From Phanerochaete sordida (taxonomy: Eukaryota > Basidiomycota > Agaricomycetes > Polyporales > Phanerochaetaceae), in NCBI GenBank assembly GCA_019973155.2, contig BPQB01000013.1, forward strand, positions 434,001-498,000: a stretch of DNA of 64,000 bases. The letters are read 5' to 3'. How positions within the stretch are numbered: the stretch's first letter is position 1; the number at the start of each line of letters is the position of its first letter. This document shows positions 47,161 to 57,642 of this stretch, piece after piece. The notes under the pieces were generated by a model. The model was given only the letters and a program-made list of their open reading frames with translations. It did no database searches and had not been told where the DNA came from. Both the position numbers and the translations under genes were made by a program.

Positions 47161-48940
47161 CTACCACATGTGCGTCGTCTCTGGGTCCATCTTCCGCGCC
47201 ATACGCAGCATCGCGATATTCGACGTCAAGCTTGAGAACTACGTGGCGCCACATTCAGGTTAGCCTTGCGTCGACACAGAACCGGAAGTCACGTACGCCG
47301 TTCCCGACGAACACCTGCGCCCGCTCGCCGACCATCATGTCCATCGCCTGCGACACGTACTTCTCCTCGTTTGTCAGCACCAGATCGCGGCTCGTCACGA
47401 CGTGCTCCCAGCCGTGCGCGTCGCGGAGCGCGCTCTTCAGCGTCGCGAGCCATGCGCGGTCGCCGTTCGTCATCACGTACACGCTGCGCAGGCCGCGCCC
47501 GGCGGCGCTCGCGCGCACCTGCGTGACCTTGTCGACGATCTCCTCGACACTCGGCAGGCAGCGCCGCATGTACGTCGGCATGCGCTCCTCGGCCGACCCT
47601 CCAGGCATTTCCCATGGATCTGGGAACTCGGAGAAGCGCGTGAACGCCATGAAGTTCGCGCCCCAGTAGCACAGGTTCTTGCAGTGCTCGAGGAAGTCGC
47701 CGCGGCGCAGGTGCAGCGCGAGCAGCCCGTCCAGCGGCGACAGCTCGTCCACACAATGCGGGCACGACGCGTCCGCGATGTACCCCGGGATGAGCGGTGC
47801 CGGCGCGAACAGGTGCCGGTTGGTCTCGAACGCAGAGTACGCCAGCGTCGACCAGCCGAAAAGCTGCAGGATTGGCGAGCTCGAGAGCAATGGCCAGACG
47901 GGCATCATTTCATCCCTGGTTCCGAACATGCTGGGCGCGCCTCGATGAGTCTTCGACCGTGGGCGCGAACGCGTCTAGCCACTCACAAGTTGTGGAAAAT
48001 GCTGCCGGAGTCTTCGGGGACTTCGACGCAGGGATCGTCGATTTTAGCAAGGTACTCGAGCCATGTCTCTTCGATCCTTGCAGCGTCCGCCCCTGGGCCG
48101 TGTAACGCGCGTAGCTCTTCTCCATGGACGAGGGTGGGGTTTGGGCATATCTTCTTGAAATGGGCTTTTGCAACGGCTCGAGGAGTGGCATCGCCATCTG
48201 CGAATGGTCCGCCTGCGATCGGACCTATCACAACTGGTAAATCGACCGGAACAAACGTTAGTCAAAGAAGAACGCACCTGATATTAGTGCCGTTATAGGT
48301 ATACGGGAGGGTATCCATCGTTTCTCGTCAAACTTCTGGTAGGGTGGGCCGTACTTGTCCCACGTATAGTCGTCAAAAACATAACTGCACATTCTGTCAG
48401 CTTAACGATGTAGCGGAGGCTGGAGGAGAAACGTACGTTCGTCCTGAGCGGTAAGTCAGGTGTGCGTTCATTACCATATCCTGCATGAAGTTCCCCCAGC
48501 CAGACCCTTCGCGAAGGGCATGAGCAATCGCACACCGAGGCAATGGAACGGCCAGACGTACACCATGTGTGACTTGCAATCCAAAGATATTTCTGCCCGT
48601 TGGCAAAGGGATCCTTGACATGGTGCTGCGGGAGCGCGAGCTCGGCCTTTCTGAACTCGGGGTACAGCGGCGGCAGCGGATGGGGCCCAAAGATCGGCGC
48701 GAGGAGCTCTGTACGCCATATCCACGGGCTGAGATGGGCCCATACGAGGAGCCCGATGAACGCCGCGGCGGCGAAGAAGAGCGTGACGAGGCTCGTCGCC
48801 GTACATCGTCGGCACACCCGCCAGCGGGGAAGCGGGAAGGGCGCGCGAGGTTTGCTGTAGCCTGAGTGCCGCTCCGATGTTGGCAGGAGCTCGTACTGCG
48901 AGTCGCGCGGCGTGAACGTGCGCGCGAAGCGGGCCAGCAT
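47161..48940 (-). CDS. O-fucosyltransferase-like type II membrane protein, copy C
   Basis: Six exons (48940-48562, 48506-48437, 48384-48278, 48224-47987, 47930-47297, 47238-47161) encode 501 residues. It is the inverted near-twin of copy A: the starts MLARFARTF and MLARLARAF, the exon 2-4 lengths (70, 107, 238 nt), the tail LRMARKMDPET and much of the body agree. A membrane helix lies at about 52-68 (LFFAAAAFIGLLVWAHL). HLRRGDFLEHC is intact. The shared upstream block (CAGCAGCATCATGCAG near 49080-49105, and the same string near 41820-41840) shows the duplication reached into the promoter. The donor and acceptor sugar/protein are unknown. Confidence 0.82.
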
Positions 48941-49908
48941 TGGCGGTGGGTGAGATCAAGGTGAAGAGGGTTTGTGAGGCTGCGCGCCCGCGGGGCCGCC
49001 TGGCATATAACACCTGGCCTTCTTTCATTTCGCGAACGCCAGAGCGTCAACATAGGGTTCGCGCTTGGCGACGGCGCATCGCCTTCTGCATGATGCTGCT
49101 GCACGGGTTCGCCTTGCCGAAGTCATGATGGGCTGCGCCTCGGTCTCTCCGTCGCAGGTTGTCGATTTTCTGATGTACGCCGGCCACCCAGCGCGCGCAG
49201 ACGGTGCACGCAGATGCTATGTGTAGGTGCTGGCGCGCTGAGATGTTCATCTGCACGGCGGTTTGAGCGAATACAATCCGTACCGGCGGAGCGCTCCCAG
49301 TCCACGCTGGCTGATCGGAGGCTAATCCAAAGGCCGGTCTCGAGCCGCAGAACGCGTACGGCGGTATGCTGACGCACGCGTCGCCATCGTAATTCCGTCT
49401 GTGTGATAAGCGGACACAAGAGTACGTCGCGTCGCACATAGGCGTTAAGCTTCGTGAGCCAGAGGGGATGGTAAGTGGTTGGTGGAGGTAAATCCGACTG
49501 TAACACACACCAGCGCGTGGCTTCAAATGTCGGCGAATAGCCTGCGGACAGCTGACTCCGCAGCATCGATTCCTGGAGCGAACATCGTTTTGCCTTTCAC
49601 CGCGACGGAGCTCCCTGTGCCTGTCGCCCAAGGGCCGCAGCGAGCAAGCTCGGGGCGCGCGTCATTCGCCTGCAACACCTGTTAGTGGGAATAGATCTAG
49701 TGAGTGCGAGTAAGCATCCTGCTTTCTCTTCGCACCTCGTCATGATTTTTATACGATGCTGCCACCAGACCCTCCGCTCGCGCTAGTCAAGCGAAAGCGA
49801 GACATGTTGAGGAGCAAGCTGCGGGCGTCTAGGTGTAGCCGCAATTTCCCCGCCCTTACGCCACGGCGCTTGTACGCGCAGCTGGGGCGGACGGATTGCT
49901 GCGCTACA
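48941..49908. other. Intergenic: promoter of copy C and flank of the foldback element
   Basis: Holds the copy-A-like promoter block and, at 49005-49010, an ATATAA that reads as a TATA-like element for copy C. No coding frame supported. Confidence 0.45.
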
Positions 49909-50282
49909 CACTGCAGACAAGCCAGAATTTCCTAGCGCGGGAAATCTTCCTGACTAGGGACTCGAATGGTAAAATATCCGGGTCGTTTCCCGCGACATTT
50001 CTGGAGCGCTGAAAGGTAACGATTCTCGAGAATTTCGTTGATATGTCCTGTAACTGGAAAGTCCATGTTTGCGAGGCCAGGAAGTGGCTAGGAAACGGCC
50101 TGGAAACGCTCTAGAAAGGAAACATTGTAGCATACTGGAAATTGTAATGAAATCTATGCTTTCCCAGCCCAGTTTGGGTACAATTCCGGGTGGCAGAAAG
50201 GTGTCATTTTGACCACACGGAAACATTGTGTAGCCCGGGACCGGAAACTGTCCGATAAGATCAAATTTCACGCCCCGTGAAA
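49909..50282 (+). repeat. Left arm of the inverted repeat
   Basis: Pairs without gaps with 50335-50708. Only two mismatches occur in the outer 274 bp (to 50182). Confidence 0.85.
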
Positions 50283-50334
50283 CTGAAACCCTCCGGAAAC
50301 TTGATTGAGATATTACATTTCGGGACTTCAAGGA

Positions 50335-50708
50335 TTTCACGAGGCATGAAATTTGATCTTATCAGCGGATTTCCTGTCTAGGTCTACACGATGTTTCCGC
50401 ACTGCCGATATGATGTGTTTCCGCCACCCAGAAATGTACCCAAACTGGGCTGGGAAAGCATAGATTTCATTACAATTTCCAGTATGCTACAATGTTTCCT
50501 TTCTAGAGCGTTTCCAAGCCGTTTCCTAGCCACTTCCTGGCCTCGCAAACATGGACTTTCCAGTTACAGGACATATCAACGAAATTCTTGAGAATCGTTA
50601 CCTTTCAGCGCTCCAGAAATGTCGCGGGAAACGACCCGGATATTTTACCATTCGAGTCCCTAGTCAGGAAGATTTCCCGCGCTAGGAAATTCTGGCTTGT
50701 CTGCAGTG
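50335..50708 (-). repeat. Right arm of the inverted repeat
   Basis: Reverse complement of the left arm. The sum of paired coordinates is constant (100617), so the whole is one palindrome with a central loop. Confidence 0.85.
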
Positions 50709-50935
50709 ACAGCAACAGAAGCTCGAGGTTGAAGCGAATTCAATTAGAGGGCAGACACGATACAATTATTCGAGCACTACAGGGACGTCCGTAATATGGG
50801 TCCATCCAATCTATGAGGGGCAGAAGGTCGTGGCGTTGGCGTTGGCGTGACAGTCATGAAAGAATGAGAATGCTCATGAAAGCAGAAAGGTGACGAGTGA
50901 GAGTGGATAGTAAGCGGTTCAAGCCGATACGTCGT

Positions 50936-53767
50936 TCAAGCAGGGGTCGCGGTCTTTGCCTGCCGGCCCAGCAACTCACTGAGCTTGCCGGCGGCGACGC
51001 CCTGCACGAACTCGCTGCCGTTCGTCTTGAGGTTGCCGAGGACAAGCGACCACCGCTTAGACTTGCCCTCGCCAACGACATTCGACTTCGTTGTGACTGG
51101 CGTCGTGTGGATGGCAACAGCGGGGAGCGAGAAGCGTTTCCGCCGGCGGACAGTGTCCTCCTTGCGCAGGGCGACGATGGACGCGTGCACGGGGGTCGGC
51201 GGGAGGCTGGTCGACGTAGCGGGCTCCTCAGGCGAGCTCATGCTGTGAGCGTGCATCTCGGAGGCTTCAGCGTCATCCTCATCTTCGTCTTCCTCGAGGT
51301 CATCGAGCACTGTGGAGGCCTCCGGGCCGCCGTGGCTGAAGCGCGAGGTCGCGGGGCTTGTGCCGGCGGGCGACGGCGCGTCGTCGGGTACATCGTTCAG
51401 GTCGTGGACGATCTCGATGAAGCTCCGCGGACGCGACGGTGCCTTGATCCTGACCGCAGGCATCCGCACTGGGCCGTCGGATGGCTCGCGAGAGGGCACA
51501 GGTGCTAGGTGGACGTCCCTAGAGCGTTGTCGTCTCATCATGGGCTCAACGTCAATCGCCATGAGGACAGAAGGGGAAGTGTGAATGCTGTCTTCAAGCA
51601 GTAGTGAAGGCATCGACCGAAGACCGGACAAAGTGAGGTGCGAGATGGTCGCCGTAGCACCCGCCGGCTCAGGTCCAGGGGTCATCACGGGGAAGACAGT
51701 GTCGTAGCAGGCATCGCAGGCGCGCGCAGACTTATGACCTGGCTTCATCCTTGCACCACTGGAGTCCACGATGAAGAACGTCTGTTCAGGCATATCAGCA
51801 TCAATGACAATGGCGATAAAAAACCGCTGCTCACCTTCGTGGAGCAAGTGTGGCAAACACAGCGTCCGCATAGCCTGCAATGATGACGTCTCCTGCGCCA
51901 GCCGAACGTCCGGCCACACCGCATACAGCTCTCCGTCTTGCTGTCCGGTATCCAAATAGCGGGCACGAAGTGCTCGACCCTGCCTCTCTTTGGATTCTTC
52001 GACTCTTCCTCAGGGGAGTATGGCAGAGCTTGGAGCGCGTGACGAAGGTGGTGCGTTGAGGCCGACGAGGTCAGCGTCGAGTTCGGATGCATGACGTTCA
52101 GCGAGATCAGCAGCGACGCCTTGGCGGTACGAATCGCGCTTGCCCACTCGTCGCGCTCCTCCTCGCTGCATGCGTACAGCGCAAAGGACTTCCGTGGGCT
52201 GAGCACCTCAACGCGGAGGTGCTCGTTCGGCTCACCAGGCGGACCAAGCACAACCTCAAGGTCGACGAGCTCGATATGACCCTTGTAAACCCACTTCTCC
52301 TCGGTGACGCCAGCGCTCGACATGCGCTTTTTGAGCGAGGGGCCGGAGAGCTTGAGGCGGAAGCCCGCGGAGCCATTGCGCCTGAGCCCGGCCTGCGTCG
52401 GCAGATCGGCGTCGCTCTTGCTCCGTGAACGCGAGAGGTTCGGACGCCTGTCCGGGCTGAGCGGAGGCTCGTTGACGAGCTGCTCCCAGTGCTGCTTCCG
52501 CTCTGGGTCCTCGGTCTTGTCGGCGCTGGAGAGCCAGACAAGACAGTCGGAGAACAGTAGGAACTCGCGCTCCCGTGGCGTCGAGCCCCCGACTTGGAGG
52601 AGAGGACCGCGTCGAATGAAGGTGCGGCCAGGAGTGATGAGCTGGAATGGGAGGCCAACAGTGCTCCGTTGGATAGCAAGGAGAGCGAGGGTCTGAGTGT
52701 GCGTATGCAGCGATGCATTGAGGGAATCCGTGACTAGAGCGAAGCGTCAGCGAGGGACGCGCAGATCGGCAATAAGACTCACTTTTGGACACCAGGGTAT
52801 GCGCAGCAGCCAAGTTGGCGTGTTCCGGGTCCTCCTGGTCCGTGCAGTTAATGAGGTCCTTGAGCAGGAGGAGGTATCTCGGGCATCTCTGAACGATGGT
52901 CAGGAGCCAGTCTCGGAACTTGAGCTTCCCGCAGCGAGGATCCGCTTCTTGGGTTGCCATGAAGGCTGCGAAGTGAGCATGCTTCGATAGCAGTGTGTTG
53001 CAGGACGTGAGAGCATCTGCGAATGAGGAGACGAAAGGGGTATATAAGGACAAGTATGGGAAATGTGATAGCAAGATGGGAGAGATGGGTGGAGGTGGCG
53101 CTTGCTCTTGGACTGTGGAAGTTGAAGCATTGAGAGCAGAAGACAGCGAGGAGTAGAATGAACGATGGAGATTCCAGATGTCAATGAAGTTGGCGAAGAC
53201 CGACGTAAGCTCGGCGCGATCCAGGAGTTGATTAGGAGTGTCGAGTGAGGCAATGATAGGCGTAAGGAAATGCTATCGGGTGGTTAGCTGACGCAACACG
53301 GACATAAAGACGATACGCACCGAATAGATAAGTTCTAGTCCGTCTACATATGTCCGTTCCGTTTCATACAGCTCGTTAATGACTTTGCGCCGCTTTGCCT
53401 CTCTCTGCTCGTCCACCATGACGGATTTGACCTCCTTGCGTCGGTGCGGCCGTTTAGCGGGGTCCACAGAAGACCCTCTACGCTTCGCCCCTTTGGACGG
53501 GGGCCGGAAGAGAGGGATGGCGGTTGCGGGAGGCTGGGGTCCTTCGGGTATCGAGTCGAATGACGCAAGACTAGCGATGGACTGCCTCTGAAGCTGGAGG
53601 TTCGGAGTGGATGGGAAAGATATCCGGCGGAAAGGAAGGTAGGCTGAAGGTGCCAATTGGGCATCTGGGACGAGTACAGCCGGCTTCGCCCCGTCAATGG
53701 AAGGAAAGTCGACCATGACATCGCGGTTGTCTGGAGCGCGCCGGAGGGAGAAACGACGAAAGTGCAT
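50936..53767 (-). CDS. DH-PH-FYVE RhoGEF (FGD-like)
   Basis: Four exons (53767-53321, 53272-52783, 52733-51835, 51781-50936) encode 893 residues. A Ser/Pro-rich N-terminus precedes a Dbl-homology domain (about 125-315: RKVINELYETERTYVDGLEL, then KLKFRDWLLTIVQRCPRY and LLLLKDLI). A PH domain spans about 325-510 (RTFIRRGPLL, LLFSDCLVWL, to RDEWASAIR). A FYVE-type zinc finger runs about 580-640, with CMRCGRTF, the core RRRRHHCRLCG and the last pair CDAC. A disordered acidic tail (DDLEEDEDEDDAE) ends it. The expected job is GDP/GTP exchange on a Rho/Cdc42-type GTPase at PI3P-containing membranes, linking actin to endosomes. The order equals that of FGD proteins. The GTPase target is inferred only. 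Confidence 0.92.
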
Positions 53768-54447
53768 GTCAGCGGCTGGTCGCGAGGCTTGCAGGAGCAC
53801 CCACCTGAGGCCGCCGCCATGCTGGGGGCATATAAAAGCGTCGTTTGTGTGCGGAAAGCGGCAGCCCCTTGCGCTGAGGCTGCCCGGGGTAGCAAATAGA
53901 TCTGTCCCAATTCGGCACTCCCGCCCGTACCACCGATGGGCGCTTGGCGCGCCCCTGTAAACCTTAACCCAGGGGGTCTTTTAGCCTCCTGAGCCCGTGC
54001 GACAGGGTGTACAACGCTACAAGGCGTCGCAGAGTTTTAGAGAAGAGGGGTGCACTCGATGTCCCGAGAAAAATGTGGAGTATATATAGGAGAGTATGCG
54101 ATGTCTTGCCTCCCTACTTCCACAGCCAAGACCTGAAGGGCATGGACAGGGTGACTACCAGGAACGTACGAACCATGTAGAACTGCAGAGGGGCAATGCG
54201 GAGGAAACGCCTCACAAGCCGAGCACCTGTGCATCGCCGCCGAGAACGTGGATCAGGTGTCCGCGGACCCACATCCAACGTGCAATAAACTGTGGGTCAC
54301 CGACCAGCCGTAAACGCGGGACGCATCTCACATGTGTGAGCGCGCGTTATATCCGAGGGGAGAGTAGCTGTCCGATGTCAGACCTGCGCTGGTACAGCAC
54401 AAATGAATGAATATTGGCCCCCATGGTAAAGCAAGGTAACAAAGACT
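53768..54447. other. Intergenic region
   Basis: 680 bp between two genes on the same (minus) strand. No coding frame is supported. Confidence 0.5.
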
Positions 54448-55421
54448 CTAGATTGTCAGCTCGCCCTCTACGGCTCCTGGCTCCAGACCGAGCCGGTCAA
54501 GGACAGCTTCATATCGGTCCTGGTCCAGCCGCTTCAGGTATTTGAGAACCTTTGCACGCTGGTGAACGAGCGTCCGAAGGCTTCGACGCCCCGCAATGTC
54601 TTTTTTGCTCGCCATGAGGTGGTCCCAGACGTTCCGTATCCGCATGGTCAGAATCGCGGCTACGGAGTTCGGCGTGAGCAAAGCGGATCGGAGCCGGCGT
54701 TCTACGGGGCGCACCTTGGACCTCTGGCCGACCTGTGTCATTCGGCTTGCTAGGCTCCGAAAACGCCGCAACACACCGCTGTCGGTTCTCGTATGCGATG
54801 CCGCGTGCGTTCGCGTTCCGAAGGTCGACGACGCGCGCGAGGAGCTGCGCCTTGTACAGCTGTGCCGCTTCGCCCTCGCGCTGAGCATTTTCCGCGACAG
54901 GAACCATCTCCTGCGGCAGGAGGTGGCCCGCGGTCGCGAGCACATTCTTCACGTGCGCCTCCGCGGTGAGAACGGGCAGTGTCTCGAATAGCCTCTCGCG
55001 CTCCTTCTCCTTGAGACCGTAGTTGAAGAACTCTGGGATTACGACCTCCTGGGCATTGTCGGGCACGGTGTCGGGTATCGGCGCCATGTTCTGGATGTCC
55101 TTCTCCGTCACGAGGATTTTCGCGAGGTCGCAGTTCTTCCATTTCGCCTCGTCGCCTGGGCGGTAGCCGAGGACGACGTGCGGCCGGTTCAGGGCTTCCT
55201 TACGTGCACGCTCGTCGCGGCTGCGGATGTTGGCCTCCTTACGCGTCTTGACTTTGGCATGTGCGACAGCGGAGGAGTGGAAGGCGGCCGCTGCCGCGGG
55301 AGCAGTACTCGTGGAGGCGACCAGGCGCGAACCTATCGGAGAAAGCATATGATGGTCAGCAGATCAGTGCTGGAAAGCATAGGAGCCGCTACGCACTCTG
55401 CGCAAACCGTGCAGACAACAT
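54448..55421 (-). CDS. MRPS28: Mitochondrial ribosomal protein uS15m
   Basis: Three exons (55421-55397, 55332-54715, 54659-54448) encode 284 residues. A typical matrix-targeting peptide starts it (MLSARFAQSSRLVAST then FHSSAV), rich in Arg, Ser and Ala. The first exon is only 25 nt. The C-terminal part matches bacterial and mitochondrial uS15: NDTGRPEVQ, AAILTMRIRNVWDHL, RRSLRTLVHQRAKVLKYLKR and DRYEAVLDRLGL, ending VEGELTI. uS15 binds the small-subunit rRNA early in assembly of the mitoribosome. The last intron interrupts the EVQ/AAIL motif (G|CC Ala codon). An alternative ATG at 55348 would avoid exon 1 but gives a poorer targeting peptide. The yeast homologue is Mrps28. Confidence 0.93.
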
Positions 55422-56214
55422 CGCTCCCCGCTCAGCCCGCCGTCAAGTTCAGGTTGTCGGGCCCAGCGCTTCGCCTTGCACCCGAGCTCGCGCGGGCAGG
55501 CGCAAAGTGCCGGGCGGGGTCGCGTGCTTTGAACTCCGCATGCGTATAAATTTGCGTCCCCTGCGCGTCCTTTCTCTCCTTCAAGAGAGATATGCCACGC
55601 TGGTCGATGTAAGTACTCTTCCACGGTCGTAACCAGTGCCAGTGACATTTCGGTGTCCTGTTCTCTCGAGAGGATGGCTACGGCTCAACCAGGCTAGGAA
55701 GTGTCGTAACGCATAACACAGATGTTGCGGCATGTCGATTTTTCCTGTGACATTTCCCCCATGTACTACCTATCTATTTCTCGCTGCAATAAACCTGCTT
55801 GATTCGTATCTTCTGCTTGCGAAGCCTCTGGATGAGAAGACTCCAAATTTACACGTCGTTGGCGTCGAACTGTGAGCTCGAAACGACGAGGGTGTGAAGT
55901 CTTGGGCGTCGAATAGACCGAAATCGACTCGAAATGCTGTAGGCTCGCTCATGAGCGAGACTGCGTCCAAGACGCAAGAGTTATGTTCGCTACACGCGTG
56001 CTCAGACACGCCCAGACGTCCTTGCCGATGGTCACCGGTCAGCCCATGTTAAGGCCAGTACTTGTCGGAGCAAATGGCAAAAGTGACTTTTGCTTGTTTG
56101 GGTACTGACGCGCGCCGGCTCCACAGAACTTGCTCTTTGACCACTACCGCTGTCTGTTATACAAGGCTCTCACTCATCTGATACACGACACATCCTTAGT
56201 ATTTGACTGCGACG
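55422..56214. other. Divergent intergenic region
   Basis: About 790 bp between uS15m and the TatD gene; no coding frame supported. AT-rich near 55740-55800. Confidence 0.5.
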
Positions 56215-57477
56215 ATGTGTTCCTCCGATCCTACAGAGATCTCTACGCCTTCATCTGCGCCGCCCGCGTTCCCAATCCCAGCGGACGTCCTTGCACACGT
56301 CGTCGATGTCCACTGCCACCCGACCGATTCCCCCATCTCACAGGACGTCATGAGCTCTCTCCCCATACGGATCTGCGCCATGGCGACACGCGGGAGCGAC
56401 CAGGCTCTCGTGGCAGACCTCGCGCGGGCCCACCCCTCGAAGGTCGTCCCCTGCTTCGGTCTGTAGTCTTATCTGGCAGCACCCCCAGCACCTGTCATGT
56501 CTGTCGCTCACGCGGGGCTCTGCAGGCTATCACCCATGGTTTACGCACTGGATCGCCGTTCGGCCGGCCGAGTCGCGCGAGACACATTACCGCGCACTGT
56601 TTCTGCCCGAGGCGGCGCCCAAAGCGCAGAATATCGAGGCCTTCGAGAGGCTGCTGCCCTTCCTGCCCGAGCCGACGCCGCTCGCAGACATGCTGGCGGA
56701 ACTCGAGTCGCACCTGCTCGAGTTTCCCGACGCGATGCTCGGCGAGGTCGGGCTCGACCGCGCGTGCCGCGTCCCATGCGCGCCGCCTGCGCCGCCGCCG
56801 TACGTCCTGCACGACACTCGGCGCGATCTGTCGCCGTTCACGATCCCACTCGAGCACCAACTCGCTGTGCTTGAGGCGCAGATCGACCTGGCCGTGCGTC
56901 TGCGCCGGAACGTCAGCTTCCATAGCGTGAAGAGCCAGCAGGCGACGGTGGAGCTGCTCGACCGGCTCAAGACGCGGCACGGCGATGCGTGGTGTGCGAT
57001 CAGCATCGACATGCACAGCTGCGGGCTGAGTGCGCAGACGTGGAAGGACATCGAGGTGAGTTCCCTGCGCTCCGTGGCGTCGCCGTTTGCTGACACGAGG
57101 CTCTCAAGAGGAAGCACAGCAACGTCTTCCTGTCCCTTTCTACTGTCATAAACTCGCGTTCTCCGAATCACAGGGATCTTATCCGCGAATGCTCGCCGAA
57201 CCGGCTGATGGTAGAGTCGGATTACAACGACGCGGCGCACCTGACCTCGCAGACATGGGACATAATCAAGGTCGTAGCCGAAGCCAAAGGCTGGCCTATC
57301 GAAGATCACTGGGAGGCCGACCTTTCCGAAGACCAGTGGGGCGTAGTTCGCAGACTTGAAAACAACTTTCAGCTCTTCCAGCGTGGCGGCCACGCACCAA
57401 TACGGAAGAAAGACCGCCGCAAGCTTCTATTGGAAGATTGGGAGAGCGACGATGAGTCAGGCCCTCGCAGGGCATAA
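56215..57477 (+). CDS. TatD-family metal-dependent hydrolase (Scn1/Cut9-interacting type)
   Basis: Three exons (56215-56458, 56526-57055, 57109-57477; the last acceptor could be at 57100) encode about 380 residues. The N-terminal HxH metal ligands are in DVHCHPTD (His 33 and 35), followed by Pro-rich loops. GEVGLD (Glu about 155) supplies the bridging carboxylate, FHSVKSQQ a His ligand region, and VESDYND the last Asp. The Glu-Asp tail (ED, DWESDDESG) is charged. TatD proteins are TIM-barrel 3'-5' exonucleases with roles in DNA repair and apoptosis-like degradation. The fission-yeast homologue Scn1 binds the anaphase-promoting-complex subunit Cut9; this assignment of subtype is by general resemblance and is less certain than the family. 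Confidence 0.88.
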
Positions 57478-57642
57478 ACGCAGCGTGGACTACTGTACAC
57501 TAACATACATAGGCGCAATGTTGTCTACTTGTACAGGTGATGATGCTACAGAAAATGTCAATGCAAATAATTTTACAAACATGTGATCCAGCAGAGAGAT
57601 AGCGGGTGACAAAGGAGATGGGGTATATGCGTATCAAGAGAA

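Larger units (their letters stand above)
49909..50708. mobile_element. 800-bp foldback element, CACTA-like non-autonomous transposon candidate
   Basis: The two halves are ungapped reverse complements about an axis at 50308.5, with arms 49909-50282 and 50335-50708 and a 52-nt loop. The outer 274 bp of each arm differ by only two bases, while the inner 100 bp are clearly diverged. Ends read CACTGCAG and CTGCAGTG, flanked by ACA on both sides (49906-49908 and 50709-50711), a possible 3-bp target duplication. CACTA/CACTG ends with 3-bp duplications are the pattern of the EnSpm/CACTA superfamily. GGAAAC recurs many times inside the arms, like subterminal transposase-binding repeats. No transposase is encoded; the symmetrical frames within the arms are side effects of the palindrome. 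Transcription through it would give a long hairpin RNA. Confidence 0.75.

Noticed and set aside
49954..50591. Two mirror-image frames in the foldback arms (PKLGWESIDFITISSML type)
   Set aside because: They are the same sequence read from opposite strands of a palindrome, not independent genes.
53831..53838. TATAAAAG near the RhoGEF start
   Set aside because: It lies upstream but in plus orientation, while the gene is on the minus strand, and the reverse complement is not a TATA box.
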